Positions 1 through 9,167 of a DNA stretch of 64,000 bases are shown here, piece after piece. The notes under the pieces are model-generated. The model made no database searches. It was not told the DNA's origin and saw nothing but the letters and a program-made list of their open reading frames with translations. The translations under genes and the position numbers were made by a program. This DNA comes from Jannaschia sp. Os4 (lineage in GTDB: Bacteria > Pseudomonadota > Alphaproteobacteria > Rhodobacterales > Rhodobacteraceae), in the NCBI RefSeq assembly GCF_016820245.1, contig NZ_JAFCAR010000004.1:248001-312000 (forward strand). Reading direction: 5' to 3'. The first letter of the stretch is position 1; every line of letters starts with the position of its first letter.

Positions 1-2373
1 CTCGCCGCCGCGCAGGGAATCCTTCCCCCCCCGACCGATCAGGTGGTCCGCGCCCTCCGAGCCGTAGATCACGTCGTCCCCGCCCCCGCCGTCGAGGCGG
101 TCGTCGCCGGATCCGCCGGTCAGGCGATCGTCGCCCGATCCGCCGTTCAGCCGGTCGTCCCCGCCCCCGCCGGAGAGCGTGTCCGCGCCGGAGTCCCCGT
201 TGAGCGTGTCGATCCCGCCGTTGCCGACGACCCGGTCGTCGCCGGAGCCTCCACGCGCCCGGTCGTCCCCCGCGCCCCCGGCGAGGTCGTCGTCGTCGCG
301 GCCCCCGCTCATCCAGTCGTCCCCGAGGCCGCCGTCGAGCGCGTCGGCGTCATGCCCGCCGATCAGGCGGTCGTCGCCCGCGCCGCCGAGCAGATCGTCC
401 TCGCCGGAATCCCCGCGGATCGTGTCCGCGCCGTCGCCGCCATGAAGGACGTCGTCGTCGGCGCCGCCCCGCAGCGAGTCCGCGTCCGCGCCGCCGTCGA
501 CGGTGTCGTCCCCATGCCCGCCCTTCAGCGAGTCGCCGGCCGCGCCGCCGAAGAGAATGTCGTCCCCCCGGCCGCCGTCCATCCGGTCCTCGCCGCGCAT
601 CCCGTGCATCTCCTCGTCCCGGCCCGTGCCGACGACGTCGTCCGCCCCGTCCGACAGGACGATCCCCTCGATCCGCCCGGACAGCTGCAGGACGTCCGCC
701 TCGCCCGCGAAGGCGACCGTTCCCGCCGCGAGGTCCGCCGTGATCGCCGCCGCGCCCATCGCCGCGAAGTTGAGCCAGTCGGTCCCGCCGTTCGTGTCGG
801 ACACGAAGCGACGCCCGGCCTCGACGTCGATCAGGTCGAACAGGTCTTGGGTGAAGGTGTAGACGTCGTCGTCGTCGGACCGCGCCCCGAAGAAGTCGAG
901 CGACACCTCGCGCACCGTCCCCGAATCCGAGGCGTACCCGTCATCGAACCGCACCGACCACGTGCCCGCGCTCGACATCCCGCGCGCCAGCTCGACGGTG
1001 AAGGTCCACTCGAAGCCGGATTGCATGAAGCCGAAGCTCGGCTCGTAGGTGTAGCCGTAGGGGTCGTTCGGATCCTCCACCTCGACGTATTGCGCCTCCT
1101 CGAGAAACAGCGGCACCTCGGTCCCGTCCGGGGCGACGAGGGAGATCGTCACGTCCCCCGAGAACGAATGCTCGAGGGACACGGTCACCGCGATCGTCTC
1201 GATCTCGATGTCCTCAGAGACCGCGATGTCGACCTCGGCCGCGCCCGTGTCGTCGAAGTCCGACGCGATGGGCCCGCTCGTTTTGGAGACCGACCGCTCG
1301 TTCGCGGAGGTCAGCGCCGCCCCGTGCATCGTCGTCCACATCTCCGCCATGCGGACCGCGGCGAAGGCGTCGACCATCCCGTAGCCGTAGGAGAGATGCG
1401 CCGTCATCCCCCCGCCGTTCCAGGTCGTGGCGCCGTTGGCCGCCCATTCCCCGACCTCGAACCCCGCCGCGCCCCCCCCGAAGGCGGAGCCGGTCTGGAC
1501 TGCGGAGGCCGCGAGGATGTTCTTCACGTCCCGCCATCCGAGGCCGGCGTTGGCTTCGAGCATCAGCGCCACGACGCCCGAGGTGATGGGCGTCGACGCG
1601 GAGGTGCCGCCGAAGTTCTGCGTGTAGTCGCCGCTGGCGCCGGACCCCGCCGCGTAGCCGTCCGCGCCGGTCAGGTCCGTCGTGACGCTCGCGGCCGGCG
1701 CGGCCACGAGGATCGAGGCCCCCCAGTTGGAGTAGTCGGCCACGTCGCCGTAGAAATCGGTCGCCGCGATGGAGAGCGTGAACCGGGAGGCGTTCATCCC
1801 GTCCGCCGAGGCGTTCGACGCGTCGTTGCCCGCCGCCTGCAGGATCACCGTGCCGAGCCCGTCGCGGCCCGTGGCGACCACGTCGCCGTAGATGGCCACC
1901 TCCCCGCTGATCTGGCTGCCGGCGTCGGACAGGTTCTGGTAGTCGTCGTAGTTCGGGACGTAGCCCCACGAGTTGTTCATGACGTCGTAGTTCGCGGCGT
2001 AGGCCAGCGCCGCCTCGGTCTCGGCGTAGGTGCCGAGCCCTTCCAAGACGTTCACCCCGACCAGCGTCGCCCCGTGGGCGACCCCGCTGCCGCCCCGTCC
2101 GTTCGCGTCGACCGCCGCGATCAGCCCGGCCACCGCCGTCCCGTGGCCGCTGTCGGAATAGATCGGCGTCGGGTCGTGGATCGTGCCGTCATGGGTGAAG
2201 TGCAGCGAGGCGTCGTAGTTGGCCGCCAAGTCGGGGTGGTCCGCCTCCACCCCGTCGTCGTAGACCGCGACCACCACGCCGGACCCGTCGTAGTCCGCCC
2301 AGATCGCCTCGATGTCCCCGAGCAGGGAGAAATGCCACTGGTCGCCGTAGAGCGGATCGGTCGGGGTCGTCAT
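1..2373 (-). CDS. Secreted subtilisin-like serine protease with P-domain and RTX repeats (C-terminus off the window)
   Basis: Read on the minus strand from ATG at 2371-2373, the frame stays open for 791 codons to the window edge. Residues 1-350 are a peptidase S8 domain: Asp39 in VYDDGV, His77 in SGHGT, Asn183 in AAGND and Ser258 in GTSASTP form the expected active site. About residues 370-500 look like a proprotein-convertase P-domain (SGDVTISLVAPDG). From about residue 565 the protein is a long run of GGxGxDxL/GGSGDD nonapeptides, the calcium-binding RTX type. There is no N-terminal signal peptide or propeptide, which fits export by a type I system through a C-terminal signal lying outside this window. 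The gene follows a small exported-protein gene after a single base, so the two are probably co-translated. A type I exporter is not visible here. Family assignment is firm; the substrate is unknown. Confidence 0.93.
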   Translation of the reverse strand, partial: MTTPTDPLYGDQWHFSLLGDIEAIWADYDGSGVVVAVYDDGVEADHPDLAANYDASLHFTHDGTIHDPTPIYSDSGHGTAVAGLIAAVDANGRGGSGVAHGATLVGVNVLEGLGTYAETEAALAYAANYDVMNNSWGYVPNYDDYQNLSDAGSQISGEVAIYGDVVATGRDGLGTVILQAAGNDASNASADGMNASRFTLSIAATDFYGDVADYSNWGASILVAAPAASVTTDLTGADGYAAGSGASGDYTQNFGGTSASTPITSGVVALMLEANAGLGWRDVKNILAASAVQTGSAFGGGAAGFEVGEWAANGATTWNGGGMTAHLSYGYGMVDAFAAVRMAEMWTTMHGAALTSANERSVSKTSGPIASDFDDTGAAEVDIAVSEDIEIETIAVTVSLEHSFSGDVTISLVAPDGTEVPLFLEEAQYVEVEDPNDPYGYTYEPSFGFMQSGFEWTFTVELARGMSSAGTWSVRFDDGYASDSGTVREVSLDFFGARSDDDDVYTFTQDLFDLIDVEAGRRFVSDTNGGTDWLNFAAMGAAAITADLAAGTVAFAGEADVLQLSGRIEGIVLSDGADDVVGTGRDEEMHGMRGEDRMDGGRGDDILFGGAAGDSLKGGHGDDTVDGGADADSLRGGADDDVLHGGDGADTIRGDSGEDDLLGGAGDDRLIGGHDADALDGGLGDDWMSGGRDDDDLAGGAGDDRARGGSGDDRVVGNGGIDTLNGDSGADTLSGGGGDDRLNGGSGDDRLTGGSGDDRLDGGGGDDVIYGSEGADHLIGRGGKDSLRGGE

Positions 2374-2374
2374 T

Positions 2375-2716
2375 CTATCGTCCTAGTATCTCGCGGACGC
2401 GGAAGGTGCGTCCTTGCATGCAGTTCGATCGGGCGCGCCACCGGCCCACGAGTTCCAGTCGGTCGCCGGGGCGCAGGGTGGCGGGGACCCCGGCGAGGCT
2501 GACGGTCTCGCCACCGTCGGTGGCGAAACGAAGGCAGGTCGCGCCGCGCCCGAGGACCGTCCCCGTCAGGTGGACCTCCCCGGCCTCGGCCCCGGGCGGG
2601 CCGGGACGCGGACCGACGCCCGGCGACGCGGCCTCCGCCACGGCGAGGTCGCCGCCGAGCACGCAGCACAGCAAGGCCGCCGTGCCGAGACGGCGCGGTC
2701 CGATGGCAGCCGACAT
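2375..2716 (-). CDS. Small exported protein of unknown function, coupled to the protease
   Basis: This 113-residue protein starts at ATG 2714-2716 (MSAAIGPRRLG), followed by a hydrophobic stretch and an AEA-like cleavage region, so a Sec signal peptide of about 30 residues is likely. An upstream in-frame ATG at 2782 would bury the signal peptide. The mature part has a beta-rich pattern with two cysteines (ATCLRF and SNCMQGRTF), and the CMQG-T motif near the C-terminus resembles small DUF5818-like proteins with an OB-type look; that resemblance is from memory and unverified. Its stop (2375-2377) lies one base before the protease ATG. By position it could assist or inhibit the protease, but no sequence feature proves that. 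Confidence 0.72.
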   Translation of the reverse strand: MSAAIGPRRLGTAALLCCVLGGDLAVAEAASPGVGPRPGPPGAEAGEVHLTGTVLGRGATCLRFATDGGETVSLAGVPATLRPGDRLELVGRWRARSNCMQGRTFRVREILGR

Positions 2717-2852
2717 GAGGATCGCGACCTCCGCTGGGATCCTGTGGGGAACGGCCCTATGGGAACGCGTCCGCCGCCCCAACGGGATCGCTCGAATAAG
2801 CCGGAGTTTCCCCGATCGGTGATGCCGAAAACCCCCGATCCACGGCGCCGCC

Positions 2853-3584
2853 TCAACCCACGCGGGTATGCGTCGCCGTCCCGGCGAGCACGCCGCGGAA
2901 CCCGCCCGGCTCGTCGAGCGAGAAGACCACGATCGGCAGCCCGTTCTCCCGCGCGAGGGCGATCGCCGACGCGTCCATCACCTTGAGGTGCTTCGAGAGC
3001 ACGTCGTCGTAGGAGATGCGGTCGTAGCGCACGGCATCGTCGTGGGCCATCGGATCCTTGTCGTAGACCCCGTCCACCTTCGTGCCCTTGAAGATCGCCT
3101 CGCAGGACATCTCCGACGCGCGCAGCGTCGCCGCCGTGTCGGTGGTGAAGTAGGGGTTCCCGGTCCCCGCGGCGAAGATCACGACGCGCTTCTTCTCGAG
3201 GTGGCGGACCGCCCGGCGGCGGATGTAGGGCTCGCAGACCTGGTCCATCGGGATGGCCGAAATGACGCGCGTGTGCAGGCCCAGCGACTCGAGCGCGCCC
3301 TGCATCGCCAGCGCGTTCATCACCGTCGCCAGCATCCCCATGTAGTCGGCCGTCGTCCGCTCCATCCCCTGCGCCGAGCCCTGCAGGCCCCGGAAGATGT
3401 TGCCGCCGCCGATCACCATGCAGATCTCGACGCCCGTCTCGTGGACGCTCTGCACCTCGCGGGCGATCCGCTCCACCGTCGGGGGATGGAGGCCGAAGCC
3501 TTGGTCGCCCATCAGCGCCTCGCCGCTGATCTTCAGCATGACACGCTTGTATCCCGCGGCCCCCGTCTCCGTGGTCCCGTCCAT
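2853..3584 (-). CDS. pyrH: UMP kinase
   Basis: UMP kinase phosphorylates UMP to UDP with ATP in de novo pyrimidine synthesis; the bacterial enzyme is a hexamer of the amino-acid-kinase fold. The 243-residue protein has the family landmarks in order: [12 protein letters not shown] near the N-terminus, [10 protein letters not shown] around residue 60, [15 protein letters not shown] near 140, and [10 protein letters not shown] near 170. Length is normal. Unlike the usual order, frr does not follow it; the next gene on this strand is the unrelated protease pair. It is divergent from miaA, with about 100 bp between the starts that must hold both promoters. Assignment is secure. Confidence 0.97.
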   Translation of the reverse strand: MDGTTETGAAGYKRVMLKISGEALMGDQGFGLHPPTVERIAREVQSVHETGVEICMVIGGGNIFRGLQGSAQGMERTTADYMGMLATVMNALAMQGALESLGLHTRVISAIPMDQVCEPYIRRRAVRHLEKKRVVIFAAGTGNPYFTTDTAATLRASEMSCEAIFKGTKVDGVYDKDPMAHDDAVRYDRISYDDVLSKHLKVMDASAIALARENGLPIVVFSLDEPGGFRGVLAGTATHTRVG

Positions 3585-3683
3585 TGCGCGCCCCCCCCTG
3601 TTGCCGACGCGGCGTGTCGCAGATTAAGGCCGGTGGCGCAACGCTCCGGACGGACCGGCAGCGAAGGATCAACGTCGCGCCGC

Positions 3684-4574
3684 ATGACCCTGATCTCGTT
3701 GGACGATATCCCCTCGGACCGGCCCATCCTGATCGCCGGCCCGACCGCCTCCGGGAAGTCGGCGCTCGCCCTTGCCTTGGCCGAACGGCAGGGCGGGACC
3801 GTGGTGAACGCGGACGCGATGCAGGTCTTCGCGGACTGGCGCGTCCTCACCGCACGACCGTCGGCGGAGGAGGAGGCGCGCGCCGCGCATGCGCTCTACG
3901 GCCATGTCGCTTGGCGGACGGCCTACTCGACAGGCGACTGGCTCCGCGACTATGCCGCCCTCCGGGCGCGCCGCCCGATCGTCACGGGGGGCACCGGCCT
4001 GCTGTTCCGCGCGCTCACCGAGGGGCTCGCCGACATACCGCCCACGCCGCCGGAGGTCCGGGCCGAGGCGGTCCGGCGGATGGAGGCGGAGGGCCACGCG
4101 GCGCTCGCCTCCGAACTGAGCGCGGACGTGCGGCGCGACCTCGACCTCGCCAACCCCGCCCGCGTGGCGCGCGCATGGGAGGTGCAGCGCGCAACGGGCC
4201 GTTCCATCCGTGCCTGGCAGGCCGAGACCCCGCCGCCCCTTCTCCCGCTCGACCGCGCGGTCCCGATCGTCCTGGAGGCCGACAGGGACTGGCTCGCCGA
4301 GCGGATCGCGCGCCGGTTCGACTTTATGCTCGATGGCGGAGCCTTGGACGAGGTCCGCGCCGTGCTGCCCCGCTGGAACCCGGCCCTCAACGCGGCGCAG
4401 GCCATCGGGGCACCGGACCTCGTCGCCCACCTGCGCGGCGAGATCGATCTCGCCACCGCCCGCGACCGCGCCGTGGCCGCCACCCGCCAGTACGCCAAGC
4501 GCCAGCGCACGTGGTTCCGCCGCCGGATGGGGGGCTGGACGGCCGTGCGGGCTGAATCGCTGCCGGGGTCGTGA
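3684..4574 (+). CDS. miaA: tRNA dimethylallyltransferase
   Basis: MiaA transfers a dimethylallyl group to A37 of tRNAs that read UNN codons. The 296-residue protein begins [14 protein letters not shown] at ATG 3684; longer frames upstream only run antisense through pyrH. The P-loop [10 protein letters not shown] lies near residue 17, followed by VNADAMQVF with the DxxQ substrate motif, [13 protein letters not shown] near residue 95, and a C-terminal [12 protein letters not shown] stretch typical of the family. The start is divergent from pyrH. In related genomes miaA commonly sits alone or near hfq; here the next gene is an ABC binding protein on the same strand after 256 bp. Confidence 0.96.
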   Translation: MTLISLDDIPSDRPILIAGPTASGKSALALALAERQGGTVVNADAMQVFADWRVLTARPSAEEEARAAHALYGHVAWRTAYSTGDWLRDYAALRARRPIVTGGTGLLFRALTEGLADIPPTPPEVRAEAVRRMEAEGHAALASELSADVRRDLDLANPARVARAWEVQRATGRSIRAWQAETPPPLLPLDRAVPIVLEADRDWLAERIARRFDFMLDGGALDEVRAVLPRWNPALNAAQAIGAPDLVAHLRGEIDLATARDRAVAATRQYAKRQRTWFRRRMGGWTAVRAESLPGS

Positions 4575-4830
4575 CCCGGCGGATGCCGGCCGCGGGCGCA
4601 ACCCCCGCTGACCCTACGGAAGCGCACGAAAACGACACCGGAGGCGATGCGGAATGTCGCTTTTCTTCCCGGTCAAGTCGATTTGATCCGTTGACCCCGC
4701 CATGCGCTTGCCCCCCAATGCGGGATCAGAGGTGGGGGAGATCTCGACACGTACCGGACTGCGATGGCCCCCATCGCGTGCCGCGCCCGACGAACGAGGC
4801 GCGATCGAAGACACACAGGGAGAAGACTGC

Positions 4831-6501
4831 ATGACCAAGCTAGATCGCACCATCGCCGGGGTCCATCCCGGCGCCGCGATGTACGCCGAGGAGCACAAGC
4901 GCGGCGAGATGGACCGCCGCGAGTTCCTGACCCGCGCCACCGCGCTGGGCGTCTCGGTGCCCGCCGCCTACGCGCTGATCGGCCTGCCCACCCCCGCCCG
5001 CGCTGACGCGCACGCCCAGCAGGGCGGCACCCTGCGGATGCAGATGGAGGTCCGCGCGCTCAAGGATCCGCGCACCTTCGACTGGACTCAGATGTCCTAC
5101 GTGGCCGGCGGCTGGCTCGAGCACCTTGTGCTCTACCACAACGACGGCACCTTCACCGGCTTCCTGCTCGAGGGCTGGGAGACGAACGAGGACGCCACGC
5201 AATACACCATGCGCGTCCGTCCGGGCGTGAAGTGGTCCAACGGCGACGACTTCACCGCCGAGCACGTGGCCCACAACTTCCGCCGCTGGGCCGAGCGCGA
5301 CGCCGAGGGCAACTCGATGGCCGCGCGCGTCGACGCGCTGGTCGACGACGACACGGGCCAGCTCCGGGAGGGCGGCATCGAGATCGTCGACGACCTCACG
5401 CTCGTGCTGAACCTCAAGCAGCCGGACATCACGCTGATCCCGGGCATCACCGACTACCCGGCCCACGTGCTGCATCCCGACCAGGATCCCGACGACCTGC
5501 TGACGAACCAGATCGGCACCGGCCCCTTTATGTCCGAGTCCCACGAGGTCGGCGTGAAGTCCGTGCTCGTGCGCCGTCCCGACCACGAGTGGTGGGGCAC
5601 CGCCGCCGGGCTCGGCCCGAACCTCGAGCGGATCGAGTACATCGACTACGGCACGGACCCCTCCGCCTGGGTCGCCGCCGCCGAGGCCGAGGAGATCGAC
5701 GCCCTCTACGAGAACGTGGGCGAGTTCGTGGAGATCTTCGAGTCGATCGGCTGGACCAACTCGGAGATCGCGACCGGCTCGACCATCGTGATCCGCCCGA
5801 ACCAGCAGGCCGAGGTCGACGGCATGCGCCCCTACGAGGACGTACGTGTCCGCCGCGCCATCGCCATGGCGGTCGACAACGCTGTGCTGCTTGAGCTCGG
5901 CAACGCGGGTCAGGGCATCGTCGCCGAGAACCACCACGTCGCCCCGGTGCACCCGGAGTACGACCCCGAGGTGGGCCGCGGTCCGTTCGACCCGGCGCAG
6001 GCGAAGGCGCTCATGGAGGAGGCCGGGATGGCCGACTTTGAGCACGAGCTGATCTCGATCGACGACGACTGGCGCCGCGCCACCACCGACGCCGTCGCCG
6101 CGCAGCTGCGCGACGCGGGCATCCCGGTGAAGCGCACGATCCTCCCGGGCTCCACGTTCTGGAACGACTGGGCGAAGTATCCCTTCTCCTCGACGAACTG
6201 GAACCACCGCCCGCTCGGCACGCAGGTCCACGGCCTCGCGTACAAGTCGGGCGTCGCATGGAACGAGTTCGGCTGGGAGAACGCCGAGTTCGACGCCCTG
6301 CTGGCCGAGGCGAACTCCATCGCGGACGCCGACGCGCGCCGCGAGGTGATGGGCAAGATGCAGAAGATCGTCGTCGACGACGGCGTCACGATCCAGCCCT
6401 ACTGGCGCTCGCTCTACCGCTCGTCGACGGACGGGACGGTCAACATGGACATGCACATCGCCTACCACGGGCGCATGTGGGAGTGGGGCCTGGCGGCCTG
6501 A
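4831..6501 (+). CDS. Peptide/nickel-type ABC transporter substrate-binding protein
   Basis: This 556-residue protein belongs to the extracellular solute-binding family 5 (DppA/OppA type), which delivers peptides or other solutes to an ABC importer. ATG 4831 is preceded by AGGGAGAAG. The N-terminus carries [13 protein letters not shown] followed by a hydrophobic stretch and ARADA, a twin-arginine-like signal, with an unusually long 25-residue lead before it. Internal landmarks are [31 protein letters not shown] and [10 protein letters not shown]. The two permeases and the fused ATPase follow on the same strand, so this is the periplasmic component of one operon. A hairpin lies just after its stop. 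The substrate cannot be read from sequence. Confidence 0.92.
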   Translation: MTKLDRTIAGVHPGAAMYAEEHKRGEMDRREFLTRATALGVSVPAAYALIGLPTPARADAHAQQGGTLRMQMEVRALKDPRTFDWTQMSYVAGGWLEHLVLYHNDGTFTGFLLEGWETNEDATQYTMRVRPGVKWSNGDDFTAEHVAHNFRRWAERDAEGNSMAARVDALVDDDTGQLREGGIEIVDDLTLVLNLKQPDITLIPGITDYPAHVLHPDQDPDDLLTNQIGTGPFMSESHEVGVKSVLVRRPDHEWWGTAAGLGPNLERIEYIDYGTDPSAWVAAAEAEEIDALYENVGEFVEIFESIGWTNSEIATGSTIVIRPNQQAEVDGMRPYEDVRVRRAIAMAVDNAVLLELGNAGQGIVAENHHVAPVHPEYDPEVGRGPFDPAQAKALMEEAGMADFEHELISIDDDWRRATTDAVAAQLRDAGIPVKRTILPGSTFWNDWAKYPFSSTNWNHRPLGTQVHGLAYKSGVAWNEFGWENAEFDALLAEANSIADADARREVMGKMQKIVVDDGVTIQPYWRSLYRSSTDGTVNMDMHIAYHGRMWEWGLAA

Positions 6502-6515
6502 TCCCCTGACATGTC

Positions 6516-6539
6516 GGGGCGTCCCTCCGGGGGCGCCCC
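6516..6539 (+). terminator. GC-rich hairpin after the binding-protein gene
   Basis: GGGGCG (6516-6521) pairs with CGCCCC (6534-6539), with additional CCC/GGG pairing inside, 15 bases after the stop of the binding-protein gene and before the first permease start at 6600. Such a hairpin commonly stabilises or partly terminates the transcript so that binding protein exceeds permease. A short pyrimidine run follows, not a clean T-tract. Confidence 0.55.
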
Positions 6540-6599
6540 CCTTTCCGTCGACGACGGACCATCCGGACACGACCGGCCGCCCGAAGGGACAGACCACCG

Positions 6600-7649
6600 A
6601 TGGCGATGTTCATCCTCCGACGCTTGGGCGTGATGCTCCTGACGGCGCTCTGCCTGACCTTCGTGGTCTTCTTCCTGACCAACCTCTATCCGAACCTCGA
6701 GAAGCTGGCGAAGACGCAGGCCAACAACCGGATGTCCGACGACCAGGTCGTGACGTGGCTCGACAACCGCGGCTACCTCGACAGCACGGTGGTGAAGTAC
6801 GGGCGCTGGCTCGGCGTCGCGCCCTCCTTCGTCCGCGAGGACGACGCGGGCGAGATCCTCTACAACTCCTGCGCCCGCCCCGGCGAGGATCCGGCCACGG
6901 CGGGCCGCTTCTGCGGCGTGCTCCAAGGCGACTGGGGCTTCTCCTCCGTCTTCAAGGACGGCGTGCTCGACATCCTCGCGGCGCGCGGCGTGCAGACCCT
7001 CAAGCTGATGGGCTGGGTGATGCTGGTGATGGTGCCCGGCGCGCTGATCATCGGCGTCCTCGCGGGCATGCGCGAGGGCTCCAAGCTCGACCGCTCCCTC
7101 TCGACCTTCTCGATCGCGACCACGGCGACGCCCGAATACGTCTCCGGCGTCATATTCATCACCGTGTTCGCCTCCTCCGCCGTGGGCCTCAAGTGGTTCA
7201 AGGGCACGGCCGCCAGCGCCATGGAGAACGTCACCTTCGAGAACTTCACCTTGCCCGTGCTGACCGTCGCGCTCTACGGGATGGGATACATCGCGCGGAT
7301 GACGCGGGCCTCCATGACCGAGGTGATGACCGCCCAGTACATCCGCACCGCGCGCCTCAAGGGCGTCTCTTTCGGCTCGATCGTCCTCAAGCACGCCTTG
7401 CGCAACGCGCTGATCGCCCCCTTCACGGTGATCATGCTGCAGTTCCCGTGGCTGCTGAACGGCGTCGTGATCGTGGAGACCCTGTTCAACTTCAAGGGCT
7501 TCGGCTGGACGCTGGTGCAGGCCGCCGGCAACAACGACATCGAGCTGCTGCTCGGCGTCTCCATCGTCTCGGTCTTCGTGGTGCTCGCGACGCAGCTGAT
7601 CTCGGACATCGGCTACGTCTTCCTCAACCCCCGCATTAGGATCGCCTGA
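6600..7649 (+). CDS. ABC transporter permease, DppB/OppB type
   Basis: This 349-residue inner-membrane permease is the first transmembrane subunit of the importer encoded by 4831-11246. It opens with MAMFILRRLGVMLL, the usual first helix of DppB-like proteins, and has the binding-protein-dependent permease core in its C-terminal half, including YIRTARLKGVSFGSIVLKHALRNAL, the coupling-helix (EAA-type) loop that contacts the ATPase. Residues about 35-120 form a soluble insertion with two cysteines (NSCARPGED and RFCGVLQGDWG), making the periplasmic loop long for the family. The stop is followed after two bases by the second permease start. Confidence 0.92.
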   Translation: MAMFILRRLGVMLLTALCLTFVVFFLTNLYPNLEKLAKTQANNRMSDDQVVTWLDNRGYLDSTVVKYGRWLGVAPSFVREDDAGEILYNSCARPGEDPATAGRFCGVLQGDWGFSSVFKDGVLDILAARGVQTLKLMGWVMLVMVPGALIIGVLAGMREGSKLDRSLSTFSIATTATPEYVSGVIFITVFASSAVGLKWFKGTAASAMENVTFENFTLPVLTVALYGMGYIARMTRASMTEVMTAQYIRTARLKGVSFGSIVLKHALRNALIAPFTVIMLQFPWLLNGVVIVETLFNFKGFGWTLVQAAGNNDIELLLGVSIVSVFVVLATQLISDIGYVFLNPRIRIA

Positions 7650-7651
7650 TC

Positions 7652-9091
7652 ATGGAACCGCTCACCTGGACCGGCGGCCTCGGCGACGTGCTCGACCCGC
7701 TCTTCCTCGTCTCGATCATCGCGCTCCTCGTCAGCGCGGCGCTCTCCATCGTCGTGTCCGTCGCGACCCCCGCCCAGCGGATCGTGGTCAACCCCGACGG
7801 CACCATCGCCGCCGCCGAGGGCTTGCCGGGCCTGACCGCCAAGGCGCAGCGCTGGTCGCTCTACGCCGTGATCGGGATCGCGCTGGCCTACGTCGTCGGC
7901 GGCGCGGTCCTCTCGTGGCAGGGCGCCGGCATCCTCGGCGGCATGTCCCGGCAGCTGGTGCCCGTCTGGATCAGCCTCGTCGCGCTCTTCGCCGTGTCCG
8001 TGGCGACGAAGCGCAGCACCGGCCTCTACGGCAAGCTCTTCGACTCCACCGTCGGCATGATCGGCTTCGCGCTGGTGATGTTCTGGGTGTTCACCGCCCT
8101 CTACACCGGCGCCTTCGGCCTCATCGCGACCCACGACCCGCTGACGCAGGTCTCGGGCATGAAGAACGAGGTGCCCGGCTCCCCCTTCTCGGACGAGGGC
8201 TACCCCTTCTACCTGCTGGGCGGCGACAACCTCGCGCGCGACGTGTTCTCGCGCGTGGTGTCCGGGTCGGTCATCGTGGTGATGATCGCCCCCTTGGCCA
8301 CGCTCTTCGCGTTCATGGTCGGCATCGTCCTCGGCCTGCCCGCGGGCTACTACGGCGGCAAGCTCGACACGATCCTGTCCTTCCTCGCCAACCTGATCCT
8401 CGCCTTCCCGGTGATCCTGCTGTTCTACCTGCTGGTGACGCCGGAGATCCGCCAGACCGGCCTGCCGAGCTACATGGGCGTGGCGCTCTTCCTCGCGCCC
8501 ATCGCCTTCGCCGCGGTGCTGATATGGTCGCGCTACCGGACCCAGCCGAGCCGCGCCTACACGCTGCTGGCGATCGTCCTGATCCCGCTGGTCTGGCTCT
8601 ACCTGTCGGTCATCAACGACCCCTCGACGCCGATCGACTTCCTCGGCGGCATCGACCTGTTCGACATCGCCGGCGGCGTGCTGACGGTCTTCGTCTCGGT
8701 GGTCTTCGTGAACTCGCCCACGGTGTTCAGGATCGTCCGTGGCCTGACCCTCGACATCAAGACCCGCGACTACGTGGCCGCCGCCCAGACCCGCGGCGAG
8801 ACGCCGTGGTACATCATGCTGTGGGAGATCCTGCCCAACGCGCGCGGGCCGCTGATCGTCGATTTCTGCCTGCGGATCGGCTACACCACGATCCTGCTCG
8901 GCACGCTGGGCTTCTTCGGCCTCGGCCTGCCGCCCGAGAGCCCCGACTGGGGCTCCACGATCAACGACGGGCGCCGCCTGCTGTCGATCTACCCGCACCC
9001 CGCCATCGTCCCCGCCGTGGCCCTCCTGAGCCTCGTGCTCGGGCTGAACCTGCTCGCCGACGGTCTCCGCGAGGAGAGCCTGCGGGACTGA
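7652..9091 (+). CDS. ABC transporter permease, DppC/OppC type, enlarged
   Basis: The second permease is 479 residues, far longer than the 280-300 typical of DppC. The C-terminal half carries the normal core: LLGGDNLARDVFSRVVSG, then RGLTLDIKTRDYVAAAQTRGE with the coupling-helix region, and PPESPDWGSTINDGR near the end. The extra length lies in the first 180 residues and in an insertion around residues 275-340 that adds predicted membrane helices. It begins two bases after the upstream permease stop, so the pair is surely co-translated. The extension may be a subfamily trait of transporters with fused ATPases; I infer that from the matching unusual first permease. Confidence 0.92.
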   Translation: MEPLTWTGGLGDVLDPLFLVSIIALLVSAALSIVVSVATPAQRIVVNPDGTIAAAEGLPGLTAKAQRWSLYAVIGIALAYVVGGAVLSWQGAGILGGMSRQLVPVWISLVALFAVSVATKRSTGLYGKLFDSTVGMIGFALVMFWVFTALYTGAFGLIATHDPLTQVSGMKNEVPGSPFSDEGYPFYLLGGDNLARDVFSRVVSGSVIVVMIAPLATLFAFMVGIVLGLPAGYYGGKLDTILSFLANLILAFPVILLFYLLVTPEIRQTGLPSYMGVALFLAPIAFAAVLIWSRYRTQPSRAYTLLAIVLIPLVWLYLSVINDPSTPIDFLGGIDLFDIAGGVLTVFVSVVFVNSPTVFRIVRGLTLDIKTRDYVAAAQTRGETPWYIMLWEILPNARGPLIVDFCLRIGYTTILLGTLGFFGLGLPPESPDWGSTINDGRRLLSIYPHPAIVPAVALLSLVLGLNLLADGLREESLRD

Positions 9092-9124
9092 CGCCCCTCA
9101 TCCTGCCGGAAATACCTCGGGGGT

Positions 9125-9143
9125 CCGGGGGCAGAGCCCCCGG
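9125..9143 (+). repeat. Short intergenic hairpin of a type common in Rhodobacterales
   Basis: CCGGGGGC (9125-9132) and GCCCCCGG (9136-9143) form a perfect 8-bp stem with an AGA loop in the 76-bp gap between the second permease and the ATPase gene. Similar 'ggggtccgggggcagagccccc' elements occur repeatedly between genes in this order, as I recall. Here it may set message stability within the operon. Confidence 0.5.
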
Positions 9144-9167
9144 CGCCTCCAACAAGCGAGACGACGC

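Noticed and set aside
43-2502. Long antisense open frame on the plus strand across the protease gene
   Set aside because: The 819-codon frame is an Arg/Val/Pro-rich shadow caused by high GC; the minus-strand frame has a full catalytic triad and RTX repeats.
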